In this document: one piece after another, positions 43,115 through 50,673 of the stretch
How positions within the stretch are numbered: the first letter of the stretch is position 1
How the letters are laid out: each line of letters begins with the position of its first letter
From: Trebonia kvetii
GTDB taxonomy: Bacteria; Actinomycetota; Actinomycetes; Streptosporangiales; Streptosporangiaceae
NCBI RefSeq assembly: GCF_007827045.1
Contig: NZ_RPFW01000001.1
Span: 1,216,519 to 1,280,518, forward strand
Length of the DNA stretch: 64,000 bases
Direction of reading: 5' to 3'
Notes under the pieces: model-generated
Told to the model about the DNA's origin: nothing
The model's input: the letters and a program-made list of their open reading frames with translations, nothing else
Database searches by the model: none
Program-made: the position numbers and the translations under genes

Positions 43115-44245
43115 GTGACCGACCTGGGAGGCGACAGAGTCCTCCAATATCCCACCCACGCCGGACTCCTTGAATCCACGCGCCTGCCGAAGCCCTCGGC
43201 TGCCGCCGCCCTCGACGCGATCATCGTGCCTGCCGCCCGGCCAGCGGCAAACCTGCAAACGGCAATCGAGCTGGCCACGGCAACCGACGCCGCGCTCATC
43301 GCCCTGTGCAGCTTCCGGGCGCATGCGGACGACGTGCGTGCTCTGTTTGCGAAGCACGAGCTGCGGGATTCAGCCGTTGTGGAGATGCCGCAGGAACAGG
43401 ACGACTGGATCCTCGGCAACTTCGAGACCGCGCGCTGGGTCCACGGTGCTGGCAAGAGCGTGTGCGGCATCCGCAGTAGTGACCTGAGCATGAAGCGGAA
43501 CACCGGGCTCCTGCTCGCGCGATTGCTCGGCTGGGAGCGCATCTTCTTCCTAGACGACGACATTAGAGCTGTGTCGGCTGGGACGGTGCTCAGCACGGTC
43601 TCACTGCTCGGCGCGGCTGGCCACGGCTACCGGACAGCCGCGATGTCAGTGAAGAACTACCCCGACAATTCCGTCGTGTGTCACGCGCGCCGCGTGGTCG
43701 GCGCGTACCAGGATGTGTTCGTCAGTGGATCAGCGCTCGCGGTGGACTGCGGGGTACCGTTCGACTTCTTCCCCGACCTCTATAACGAGGATTGGCTGTT
43801 CTTCTACCGCGATGCCGCGGAGGAGCGCCTGGCGACACCGGGATCACTGGCCGAGCAACTGCCCTACGACCCGTTCGCCGACCCGCAGCGTGCCGCCGGC
43901 CAGGAATTCGGTGACGTCATCGCCGAGGGGCTCTACGCGCTGCTGCACAGCAATCTCGGCGTCGAGGCCGCCGACGAGGAGTACTGGGAACGGTTTCTTA
44001 AGCAGCGGAACACCGTGCTCGACGACGTCACCAGGCACCTGCAAGACCTTGCGCCAGAACTACGCGGAGAAATGAGCAAGGCGATTGGGGCGGCGCAGCA
44101 GGTGCTTTGGGCAATCACGGCGAAGATGTGCCTGGACTACGTGGCCGCCTGGCAACGTGACCTGGGACGGTGGGAAAAGCTGCTGGCGAATCTCCCACGC
44201 GTGTCATCGGTCGAGGCGGCACTCGGGACGATCGGGATCAGCTAG
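43115..44245 (+). CDS. GT-A-fold glycosyltransferase-like protein
   Basis: 376 aa from GTG 43115. GT-A features: opening strand LDAIIVPAARPAANLQTAIELA, a conserved NTGLLLARLLGWERIFFLDDDI that ends in the metal-binding DDD, and a later FFPDLYNEDWLFFY that matches the 'ED' acceptor-base region of family 2-like enzymes. The C-terminal third is helical and Glu/Asp/Arg-rich. It should transfer a sugar from a nucleotide donor; the acceptor is unknown. No signal peptide or membrane helix, so it acts in the cytoplasm. Pairing with an HTH protein rather than with cell-wall genes is unusual. The stop overlaps that of the convergent GNAT gene (CTAG). Confidence 0.7.
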   Translation: MTDLGGDRVLQYPTHAGLLESTRLPKPSAAAALDAIIVPAARPAANLQTAIELATATDAALIALCSFRAHADDVRALFAKHELRDSAVVEMPQEQDDWILGNFETARWVHGAGKSVCGIRSSDLSMKRNTGLLLARLLGWERIFFLDDDIRAVSAGTVLSTVSLLGAAGHGYRTAAMSVKNYPDNSVVCHARRVVGAYQDVFVSGSALAVDCGVPFDFFPDLYNEDWLFFYRDAAEERLATPGSLAEQLPYDPFADPQRAAGQEFGDVIAEGLYALLHSNLGVEAADEEYWERFLKQRNTVLDDVTRHLQDLAPELRGEMSKAIGAAQQVLWAITAKMCLDYVAAWQRDLGRWEKLLANLPRVSSVEAALGTIGIS

Positions 44246-44859
44246 CCGCCCGACTGGCCAAGCACCCGGTAGGTCACCCCGCGGTGGAGCTGATGATGCC
44301 GTCGGCCTCTTCCTGCGACGAGACTCACGGTCGTATGCACCTCGGGGTCGAAGTCAAGACGGTACTTAATCTCGGTTCGTGTGCCGCGTACGCCCCTTTC
44401 CACGTTCCTTTCCGGCGTCCTCTCGAACCCGATGTGCTCGTAAAGCCTCATGGCCGCCGCGTTGGTCGCGTACACCCAGAGCACGAACTGCCTGATGTGC
44501 TGGTTGGTGCAGTATTCCGCGGCGAAAAGGTACTTGATCAGTCGCTCGCCAAGAAGTTTCCTGCGCAGGCGGGGATGGATCCAGACGGACTCGATGTACC
44601 GGGATGTCGCCGGGTCTTCGCTGTCCACCGCGGGGTTGGGGCGCTTGCTTGCCGCCACGCCGACAACGCTTCCGTCGAGTTGTTGCGCCACCGCCCACCG
44701 GGACGACCGTATCTCGTCTACCCAGACATCCGGCGGCACCGCTTCGATATCCGCACGCGTCCTGAGGAACGAGTGGGGCGACGTACTGACGGCCTCCCGC
44801 ATGGCGTCATGCAGGATCTCCGCATCCGAGCGAAGCTCAGAACTCACTCGTGTCCCCAT
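44242..44859 (-). CDS. GNAT-family N-acetyltransferase
   Basis: 205 aa from ATG 44859 (ATG 44907 possible). GNAT motifs: RWAVAQQLDGSVVGVAASKRP, SRYIESVWIHPRLRRKLLGERLIKYLF (the acetyl-CoA pyrophosphate loop 'R..LLGERL'), then VLWVYATNAAAMRLYEHIGFERT, the classic C-terminal 'N..A..LYE..GF'. Acetylates an amine on a small molecule, peptide or protein. Convergent with the GT-A gene, sharing the 4-bp CTAG for both stops. Confidence 0.88.
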   Translation of the reverse strand: MGTRVSSELRSDAEILHDAMREAVSTSPHSFLRTRADIEAVPPDVWVDEIRSSRWAVAQQLDGSVVGVAASKRPNPAVDSEDPATSRYIESVWIHPRLRRKLLGERLIKYLFAAEYCTNQHIRQFVLWVYATNAAAMRLYEHIGFERTPERNVERGVRGTRTEIKYRLDFDPEVHTTVSLVAGRGRRHHQLHRGVTYRVLGQSGG

Positions 44860-44995
44860 GAACTCTAGGCCATCCGGGCCGTGGCTTCGCTGGACGCGAC
44901 CGCACACTCCCGCCGATTCCTATCTATCCCTTACTAACCGGTGGAAACCACTATGAACAGGTCTCCTGACCATCGACTGTTGCCGGCGCGTCCCT

Positions 44996-45015
44996 GATTA
45001 AGAGATGGCTTAATC
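44996..45015 (+). promoter_or_regulatory. Short palindrome upstream of the coxDE-type operon
   Basis: GATTAAG-AGATGG-CTTAATC (7-bp perfect arms), followed ~30 bp later by TAGAGT (45045-45050), a possible -10 for the operon beginning at 45084. Functional role inferred. Confidence 0.4.
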
Positions 45016-45083
45016 TCGGGTCGTCCTCGTCGCCAGCCCTGGGTTAGAGTCACGCTTAGGCTGGAGGCAGGAGGGAGTTCGTC

Positions 45084-45365
45084 ATGGGCGCTGAGCGCGC
45101 TGAGGCGCTTGAGGTACTCCGGGATGTGTGGCGCGGGCAGGCGCAGGGTCTCGACGGCCTCGACGACAGCGGCGAGTCGCACTGCAGGCGGATGACCGAT
45201 GCCGGCGTCGGCTTCGAGGACTACGCGGCGGGAGACGAGACCGACCGTGCCGCGGCGTGGCGGGCGAGGCTCGCACGCGAGGGCAAGCTGAGCGGCACTG
45301 GCAGCCTCGCCGATCTCGTGATGGGGCCGGCGAACTCCGGAACATCCGACGGCGACAGCCGCTGA
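45084..45365 (+). CDS. Small hydrophilic protein heading the coxDE-type operon
   Basis: 93 aa, ATG 45084 preceded by AGGAGGGAG. Sequence begins MGAERAEALEVLRDVWRGQA, is acidic and helical, then becomes disordered (GTGSLADLVMGPANSGTSDG). No membrane helix, Cys or metal motif. It precedes the MoxR gene by 24 nt and is likely co-transcribed with it. No family recognised; a maturation accessory role for CO dehydrogenase is guessed only from position. Confidence 0.55.
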   Translation: MGAERAEALEVLRDVWRGQAQGLDGLDDSGESHCRRMTDAGVGFEDYAAGDETDRAAAWRARLAREGKLSGTGSLADLVMGPANSGTSDGDSR

Positions 45366-45389
45366 CGACGGCTGACCTGAGACCACCCG

Positions 45390-46265
45390 GTGGAGTATCC
45401 AGGAACCGTCGCCGAGCTAACCCAGCGCCTGCGGGAGGGCGACTACCTCGCCGATCGCGGGCTTGCCACCAGCGTGCTGCTTTCGCTTTCGCTGCGCAGG
45501 CCGCTGCTGCTCGAGGGCGAGGTCGGCGTCGGCAAGACGGAGATCGCAAAGGTGCTCGCGGCCGTCTTCGGGCGGCGGCTCATCCGGCTGCAGTGCTACG
45601 AGGGCATCACCGTCAGCCAGGCCCTCTACGAATGGGACTACGCCCGGCAGATGCTCCAGGTCAGGGCGCTGTCACAGGCGGAGGCCGCCAACGAGCAGTC
45701 CGTTGACATGCTGTTCGGGCCGAAGTTCCTGCTCGAACGGCCGCTGCTCGAGGCGGTCAGGGCGGGCGACGACGCGGTCCTGCTGATCGACGAGGTCGAC
45801 CGGGCCGACGACGAGTTCGAGGCGTTCCTGCTCGAGGTGCTCTCCGACTTCCAGATCAGCATCCCCGAACTCGGCACGATCCGGGCAGACTCTAGCCCGG
45901 TCGTGATCCTGACCTCCAACAGGACGCGGGAACTGCACGACGCGCTGCGCCGCCGTTGCCTGTACCACTGGATCGGCTACCCGGCCGCGGAACGCGAAGC
46001 GGAAATCGTCAAGGTCCGCGAGCCGGGGGCGTCCGAGCAGCTCACGGGGAAGGTTGTCAGGGCCGTCCAGCGACTGCGGGAGCTGGACATGGCCAAGCCG
46101 CCAGGGGTCGCCGAGACGATCGACTGGGTCCGCACGCTCGGCGTGCTCGGTGAGACCGAGCTGACCGAGGACGCCGCGGGCGACACGCTCGGCGCGGTCG
46201 TCAAGGACCGTGACGACATGGAACTGGTGCGGGACAACCTCGCGGAGATCATCTCCGGTGGGTGA
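45390..46265 (+). CDS. coxD: MoxR-type AAA+ ATPase, CoxD-like
   Basis: 291 aa from GTG 45390. AAA+ motifs: Walker A LLEGEVGVGKTEIAKVLA, Walker B AVLLIDEVDRADDEFEAFLLEVL, sensor-1 VVILTSNRTRELHDALRRRC (with Arg finger region), sensor-2 region after WIGYPAAEREAEI. MoxR/CoxD ATPases mature the Mo-Cu active site of aerobic CO dehydrogenase, pairing with a vWA partner. Its stop overlaps the vWA start by 8 bp. The location within the CO dehydrogenase region supports CoxD rather than a generic MoxR. Confidence 0.85.
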   Translation: MEYPGTVAELTQRLREGDYLADRGLATSVLLSLSLRRPLLLEGEVGVGKTEIAKVLAAVFGRRLIRLQCYEGITVSQALYEWDYARQMLQVRALSQAEAANEQSVDMLFGPKFLLERPLLEAVRAGDDAVLLIDEVDRADDEFEAFLLEVLSDFQISIPELGTIRADSSPVVILTSNRTRELHDALRRRCLYHWIGYPAAEREAEIVKVREPGASEQLTGKVVRAVQRLRELDMAKPPGVAETIDWVRTLGVLGETELTEDAAGDTLGAVVKDRDDMELVRDNLAEIISGG

Positions 46266-47394
46266 GCCAGGTGACGACCCGTTCACGGACGTCCTCATCG
46301 GGTTCACCCACGAGCTGCGGTCCGCGGGCCTGACCGTCGGCACCGGCGACGTGCTGACCTACTTCGCCGCCATGACGCCGCTCGACCCCACCGACCTGAT
46401 CGACCTGTACTGGGCGGGCAAGACGACGCTGCTCACCAGGCACGAGGACCACGCCGTCTACGACCGGGTGTTCCGCCAGTACTTCCTCGGCGAGGAATCT
46501 CCGGCCAGGACAATGCTCATGATCCAGCCCCGGTCGGCGCTCGAGGCCGAGGCGGCGCTCGTGCTGCCCGCCACCGAACCTGGCTCGGAGGAAGACCAGC
46601 AGGAGCGGCAGGCGCTCGGCTGGATGGCGTCCGACGTGGACGCGGTCAAGCACCGGTCCTTCACCGAGTGCACGCCTGAGGAACTCGCCGCGCTGCGCAG
46701 GATCATGACAAGGATGCGGCTGACGCCACCGCGCCGTCGCACCAGGCGGACCAGGACGGCCAAGGCCGGCACCGACCCCGACATCCGGGCGATCATCAGG
46801 GAGTCGATGCGCAGGCTCGGCGAGCCGTCCGAGCTCTACTTGCGCGAGCGCAAGAACAAGCCGCGGCCGCTGATCCTGATACTCGACGTGTCTGGCTCGA
46901 TGGCCGACTACTCGCGGCAGCTGCTGCTCTTCGCGCACACCGCCCGGCGGTCTTCCGCTCGGGTCGAGGTGTTCTGCTTCGGCACCCGGCTGACCAGGAT
47001 CACCAAGGAACTGGCGCACCAGAGACCTGACGCGGCCCTCGCGCAGGCGGCGCGGACCGTCGTCGACTGGGAGGGCGGCACCAGGATCGGGGCGTCGCTC
47101 GACACCTTCGTGCGGAAATGGGCCAGGGGCGGACTGTGCCGCGGCGGGGTCGTCGTCATCTGCTCCGACGGGCTCGACCGCGGCGATCCCGAGGTGCTCG
47201 CGACAGCGATGGAGCGCCTGGCGCGGCTGTGCCACCGCATCGTGTGGCTCAATCCGCACAAAGGCGACAACCGGGATTTCCAGCCGAGCACGCTGGGCAT
47301 GATGGTGGCGGCACCGCACATCGACCTGCTGCTATCCGGTCACGACCTGGCCAGCCTCGAAGAGCTCGCAGGCACGCTGCCGGCGCTGAACTAG
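46258..47394 (+). CDS. coxE: vWA-domain protein, CoxE-like
   Basis: 378 aa from GTG 46258. N-terminal helical segment (FTHELRSAGLTVGTGDVLTYFAAM, LIDLYWAGKTTLLTRHED), a basic stretch RRRTRRTRTAKAG, then the vWA domain with the MIDAS signature LILILDVSGSMADYSRQLLLF and the downstream Thr/Asp loops WEGGTRIGASLD and VVVICSDGLDRGD. CoxE works with CoxD to insert copper or sulphur in the CO dehydrogenase active site in Oligotropha. The gene overlaps coxD, fitting the pair. Confidence 0.85.
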   Translation: MGEPGDDPFTDVLIGFTHELRSAGLTVGTGDVLTYFAAMTPLDPTDLIDLYWAGKTTLLTRHEDHAVYDRVFRQYFLGEESPARTMLMIQPRSALEAEAALVLPATEPGSEEDQQERQALGWMASDVDAVKHRSFTECTPEELAALRRIMTRMRLTPPRRRTRRTRTAKAGTDPDIRAIIRESMRRLGEPSELYLRERKNKPRPLILILDVSGSMADYSRQLLLFAHTARRSSARVEVFCFGTRLTRITKELAHQRPDAALAQAARTVVDWEGGTRIGASLDTFVRKWARGGLCRGGVVVICSDGLDRGDPEVLATAMERLARLCHRIVWLNPHKGDNRDFQPSTLGMMVAAPHIDLLLSGHDLASLEELAGTLPALN

Positions 47395-47411
47395 CCAATG
47401 AGGAGAACAAC

Positions 47412-47696
47412 GTGCGGTGGAGTGTCGGCATCGAGGCGCAGGGCGATCGCGCCTTCGGCCGGGAGGAAATCGTCGAGCTCGCCGACGCAGTGGCCGCGAG
47501 CGACGGCATCGCCACCGGCATCGGCAGCGACCGCTACGGCGCCCAGCTGCTCGTCGAGGCCGCCAGCCGCGACGAGGCCATCGAAGCGGGCACCGCGATC
47601 TTCAAGGCGGCGGCGCGTACGGCGGGGCTACCCGAGGCGCCGGTCGTCAGGGCCGAGGCGATCAGCGAGGAAGAAGAGCTAGAGGAACTGTCATGA
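47412..47696 (+). CDS. Small acidic protein in the coxDE-type operon
   Basis: 94 aa from GTG 47412, with GAGGAG 6 nt upstream. Begins MRWSVGIEAQGDRAFGREEIVELADAV, an alpha/beta sandwich-like pattern (strand, helix, YGAQLLVEAASRDEAIEAGTAIF), and ends in a Glu-rich tail. It resembles small ferredoxin-fold (ACT-like) domains, but no name is safe. Seventeen nt after coxE and overlapping the GIY-YIG-like gene by 4 bp. Function unknown. Confidence 0.6.
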   Translation: MRWSVGIEAQGDRAFGREEIVELADAVAASDGIATGIGSDRYGAQLLVEAASRDEAIEAGTAIFKAAARTAGLPEAPVVRAEAISEEEELEELS

Positions 47697-48136
47697 TCCG
47701 GCTCGGGTCGCTGGCCGGCTACCCGTTCGAGGGACCGCGGCTGCTCGGCGGCTGGACGCCGCCGCAGGCCGCGGCCGTGTACGCGATCATGTACAAGCCG
47801 GACCCGGACAAGAAGCCGGAGAACTACGCGGTCATCTACGTCGGCCACGCCGTCGACCTGTCCGCCGAGCGCTTCCCGTTCAAGCACCCGCGGGCGGCGT
47901 GCTGGACCCAGCGGGCCGGGTCGAAGTGGAAGGTCTACATCTGCACCTACGAGGTCCCGGGCGGAACCAGCGCGCACCGCGAGCAGATCGCCCGCGAACT
48001 GATCGCCGTCTACCGGCCGGGCTGCAACGAGCAGCAGTACGACCACGCCTGGAAAGACGAGTGGATCGGCGAATACTCCGCCGCCCCCAATACCGCTCCC
48101 GTGACGCGCCGCGGGCCGGATCAACGACCGCGGTGA
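47693..48136 (+). CDS. GIY-YIG-like domain protein
   Basis: 147 aa from ATG 47693, overlapping the preceding stop as ATGA. A GIY-YIG-type core is visible: AVYAIMYKP (Y), YAVIYVGHAVDLSAERFPF (the 'YVG' with downstream Arg), a His (KHPRAACW), and HREQIARELIAVYRPGCN (the catalytic-type Glu and the 'P.CN' end). This fold is a nuclease scaffold in UvrC and homing enzymes, but here it is in a four- or five-gene operon with CoxD/CoxE. A DNA-cleaving role there would be odd; it may have been repurposed. Family match is by motif only. Confidence 0.6.
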   Translation: MIRLGSLAGYPFEGPRLLGGWTPPQAAAVYAIMYKPDPDKKPENYAVIYVGHAVDLSAERFPFKHPRAACWTQRAGSKWKVYICTYEVPGGTSAHREQIARELIAVYRPGCNEQQYDHAWKDEWIGEYSAAPNTAPVTRRGPDQRPR

Positions 48137-48178
48137 ACTGCCGGCGGTTCTGCCTGAACCTGTCGCTTTGGTGCCTTA

Positions 48179-49381
48179 ATGTGGCTGCCTGTGCGCATAC
48201 GACCCGCGGGCTGGTTCGCGACTGTAGCGATGATCGCTGCCCTAACAGGATGTGCTGCTTCGGCGGCGACCGACGTCTCCGCCGCGGCACCGCTCATGGC
48301 TGGCCCCGGACAGGACGAACCCCGGTCGGCGGTCCCCTGGGGGCAGGTCGGCCATGGCTGGGCCCTCGCTCAAGATCAGGCCACTTCGACGAACCCCGCC
48401 AAATCGTCAGCGGGCAAAGTCATCCTGTACCTGGTAGACCCCCTCGGCGGCCGGTACACCCTGTCCAGTTCGGCGGCGAACGCCAAGAACCCGCTGGTCG
48501 ACGGCGAGCTGATGGACTGGTCGGGCGACGGCCGACGCGCGCTCTTCTTGGAGATCTCGAACAGCAGCACCCCGTTCGGTCCCACCTACCAGCTCGACCT
48601 GCGGACCGGAAAATTCTCCAAGGTCCTGGTGGCCAAAAAGGTGGAGGTCCTCGGTTACACGAGGCCACGCGGCAGCCAGCTGCTCGCCTGGACTTGGGAC
48701 GGTGCCCTTCCCAGCGGCAATGGCACCCTGGAGCTGGTGAACCTCAACGGGGCGGTGGTGCGCAGGCTCTGGCACGGGTGGTTCCAGGCTCACCCCATCT
48801 CGTCCCCCGACGGAAAGATTATCGCGATGCCCAGCGGCGATGGCGTGCACCTGCTCAGCAGCACCGGGGCGAAGGTTCGCCTGCTCGCGCCGCACTTTTT
48901 GTGCGCACCACTGCGCTGGTGGAACAAGACCACGATCCTCGCCACCTGTGCCACATACGGTGGCTCCGACTCTCAGAACACGTGGCTGCTCCCGGTCAGC
49001 GGCGCAAAGCCCGTAGCGCTCACCCCGGAGCGCCCTAGCACCGGCCCCGACCAGTCCGACTACAACCTCGTCAAGCTCACCAGTGGCAGTTACGCCGAAG
49101 CCCTGGGCGCTTCCTGCGGGAACCACGTCGTTGTCAGGCTCGAGCCAGGCGGCAAGGTCAAGGTGCTCAAGATACCCGGTGCGAGCGACCCTTACATTGT
49201 CGCCGCCACCGCCAGCAAGCTGCTGCTGCAGGTCAGCTCAGGGGGCTGCTTGTCACCGTTTCCGTCCACGCTTGCCTGGTTCAACCCCGGGACGGGGAAA
49301 GAGACCATCGCCATCCCGGTCCCGAAGGGCCAGTCCGGGGTGATGAGCGTCGTCCCGTATTTCGATGAGGGGCAGCAGTAA
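48179..49381 (+). CDS. Secreted lipoprotein with propeller-like repeats
   Basis: 400 aa from ATG 48179 (GTG 48194 also in frame). Signal region VATVAMIAALTGCAAS fits a lipobox (LTGC). The remainder shows propeller-like repeats: VILYLVDPLGGRYTLS, DWSGDGRRALFLEIS, HPISSPDGKIIAMPSGDGVHLLS, TWLLPVSGAKPVALTPE. No catalytic signature. It is the third PQQ/WD-like exported protein in the window. It follows the GIY-YIG-like gene by 42 bp but probably forms its own unit; its role in CO oxidation is doubtful. Confidence 0.65.
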   Translation: MWLPVRIRPAGWFATVAMIAALTGCAASAATDVSAAAPLMAGPGQDEPRSAVPWGQVGHGWALAQDQATSTNPAKSSAGKVILYLVDPLGGRYTLSSSAANAKNPLVDGELMDWSGDGRRALFLEISNSSTPFGPTYQLDLRTGKFSKVLVAKKVEVLGYTRPRGSQLLAWTWDGALPSGNGTLELVNLNGAVVRRLWHGWFQAHPISSPDGKIIAMPSGDGVHLLSSTGAKVRLLAPHFLCAPLRWWNKTTILATCATYGGSDSQNTWLLPVSGAKPVALTPERPSTGPDQSDYNLVKLTSGSYAEALGASCGNHVVVRLEPGGKVKVLKIPGASDPYIVAATASKLLLQVSSGGCLSPFPSTLAWFNPGTGKETIAIPVPKGQSGVMSVVPYFDEGQQ

Positions 49382-49476
49382 CGGCCAGAAACACCAGCCT
49401 GGCCGGCCCGTCGGGCGATGAAAAAGGACGCTCCGGTTCGTCTTAATCATTGCCGGGTGCGAGAGGAGTACGCCGC

Positions 49477-49707
49477 ATGACCGAGATGTCGCCGCCGTGG
49501 CCGAAGCAGGGGCCGCCGTCATATTTCCCGTCAATCGAGAAGAAGTACGGGCGCTCGATCGCCGACTGGCAGCAGGTAATCGCGCGCTGCGGCCTTGATA
49601 AGCACATGGCGATCGTGGGATACCTCAAGTCCGAGCACGGCCTGGGCCACGGGCACGCCAACGCGCTTGTCGGCTGGACACTCGCGGGTAACGTCGCCCG
49701 TCCCTGA
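49477..49707 (+). CDS. DUF4287-family small protein
   Basis: 76 aa from ATG 49477 (GAGAGGAG 8-9 nt upstream); the track start at 49450 is earlier but less supported. Contains GPPSYFPSIEKKYGRSIADWQQVIARCGLDKHMAIVGYLKSEHGLGHGHANALVGW, in parts the DUF4287 signature 'SYFPSIEKKYGR' and 'LKSEHGLGHGHANALV'. This domain is common in actinomycetes and of unknown function. It is followed by a hairpin with a U-rich flank. Confidence 0.85.
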   Translation: MTEMSPPWPKQGPPSYFPSIEKKYGRSIADWQQVIARCGLDKHMAIVGYLKSEHGLGHGHANALVGWTLAGNVARP

Positions 49708-49724
49708 CCGGAACTAACGGCATC

Positions 49725-49777
49725 ATCCCGAACGGGTTCGGCTGACCCCCCTCGAGTAAGCCGAACCCGTTAGGGAT
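49725..49777 (+). terminator. Hairpin between DUF4287 and the cox cluster
   Basis: ATCCCGAACGGGTTCGGCT (49725-49743) and its complement (49759-49777, one mismatch) around 15 nt; followed by TCTCTTGTCTTT on the plus strand. Same core as the hairpins at 8.1, 27.5 and 39.6 kb. It ends both the DUF4287 gene and the minus-strand small-protein array. Confidence 0.85.
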
Positions 49778-49787
49778 TCTCTTGTCT

Positions 49788-50153
49788 TTAGTCGTGCTTC
49801 GACCCGTAGCCGACCGCGGACAGCAACCGGGAGCGGCGGGTACCCGAGGCGGGGCGGGCCGGCTCGGGGACCTCGGGCAGCGGCTCGCGAGGCGTGACGC
49901 CGGTGACGATGCCCTCGGCCATGCCGTACAGCAGGGGCAGGGCGCCGGCCACGATGCCGCCGGTGCGGTTGATGTGGTCGACGCCAGGCATGATCAGCTC
50001 GGCGTCCGACTTGATGCCGTGCACGATCCCCGCGGCGCCCTCGAGTTTCGTGGCGATCCGCGCGAGCAGCGTGCCCGCCCAGAACAGGTAGACGGCCAGG
50101 CCGGCGATCAGGGCGACGATGACGATCACCGTCAGGATGACGAGCGCGGTCAT
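49788..50153 (-). CDS. Small single-pass membrane protein 5 of the cox array
   Basis: 121 aa from ATG 50153. N-terminal helix ALVILTVIVIVALIAGLAVYLFWAG, then a conserved amphipathic turn LLARIATKLEGAAGIVHGIK and a cytoplasmic tail with a Pro/Arg-rich end (PLPEVPEPARPASGTRRSRL). This is the longest of five tandem proteins of the same plan. Its start overlaps the previous stop by 4 bp. It is last in the run; a bidirectional hairpin follows. Homology of the five is inferred from layout (helix, then 'L..RI...L'), not from strong identity. Confidence 0.65.
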   Translation of the reverse strand: MTALVILTVIVIVALIAGLAVYLFWAGTLLARIATKLEGAAGIVHGIKSDAELIMPGVDHINRTGGIVAGALPLLYGMAEGIVTGVTPREPLPEVPEPARPASGTRRSRLLSAVGYGSKHD

Positions 50154-50425
50154 GACTTGACCTTTCCGAGAACCCGGCCGAGGAACAGGTGGTGCTCGAG
50201 CCCCTCCGCGAGGACCGCGTCCACGCCGGTGGCGACCTGCGGGATCAGCACGGTGTTGGCGGTGTTGGCCTTCGCCGCGGTGAGCGTCGCGCCGATGGTG
50301 TCCACCCGCTTGTCGATGCGCTTGATGAGGTAGATGAGCAGGCTGAGCAGCGCCGCGACGGCGATGACCACGACGAAGCCGACGATGATGACGGATACCC
50401 ACAGGGCGTGTTCGGTGCCGTTCAC
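50150..50425 (-). CDS. Small single-pass membrane protein 4 of the cox array
   Basis: 91 aa from GTG 50425. N-terminal helix SVIIVGFVVVIAVAALLSLLIYL, then KRIDKRVDTIGATLTAAKANTANTV, an amphipathic segment with Thr/Ala heptads, and a basic end GRVLGKVKS. DUF948-like in layout (helix plus helical tail). Two nt after gene 3 of the array. Confidence 0.65.
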   Translation of the reverse strand: MNGTEHALWVSVIIVGFVVVIAVAALLSLLIYLIKRIDKRVDTIGATLTAAKANTANTVLIPQVATGVDAVLAEGLEHHLFLGRVLGKVKS

Positions 50426-50427
50426 CG

Positions 50428-50670
50428 TTAGCCTCCCAGCCGGTGGCGGCCGCGCGTCAGCCCGGCGATGATGATGGTTGCGTGCTCGATGGTGGTGGTC
50501 AGCGCGCCGAGCGGAGCGGTGTTCCGTACCGCGCCCTCAAGGCCTGCGTTGATCTTCGGTGCCTCGTCGCCGATCTGCTTGGCGAGGATGAGGATCGCCG
50601 CGACGAGGACGACGACGGCGAGCAGGATCACGCCGCCGATCACGTAGCCGATGGTCCAGTCGGTAGTCAT
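50428..50670 (-). CDS. Small single-pass membrane protein 3 of the cox array
   Basis: 80 aa from ATG 50670. Helix IGYVIGGVILLAVVVLVAAILILAK, followed by QIGDEAPKINAGLEGAVRNTA and a second mildly hydrophobic segment TIEHATIIIAGLTRGRHRL. Same plan as its neighbours. Three nt after gene 2; the weak GAAGG 9 nt upstream is the only ribosome site. Confidence 0.6.
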   Translation of the reverse strand: MTTDWTIGYVIGGVILLAVVVLVAAILILAKQIGDEAPKINAGLEGAVRNTAPLGALTTTIEHATIIIAGLTRGRHRLGG

Positions 50671-50673
50671 GGG

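Noticed and set aside
45390..47394. MoxR-vWA pair as a ternary conflict (defence) system
   Set aside because: Such systems carry a third effector-linked protein and sit in defence islands. Here the pair has CoxD/CoxE lengths and lies beside coxMSL, coxG and coxF, so CO dehydrogenase maturation is the simpler reading.
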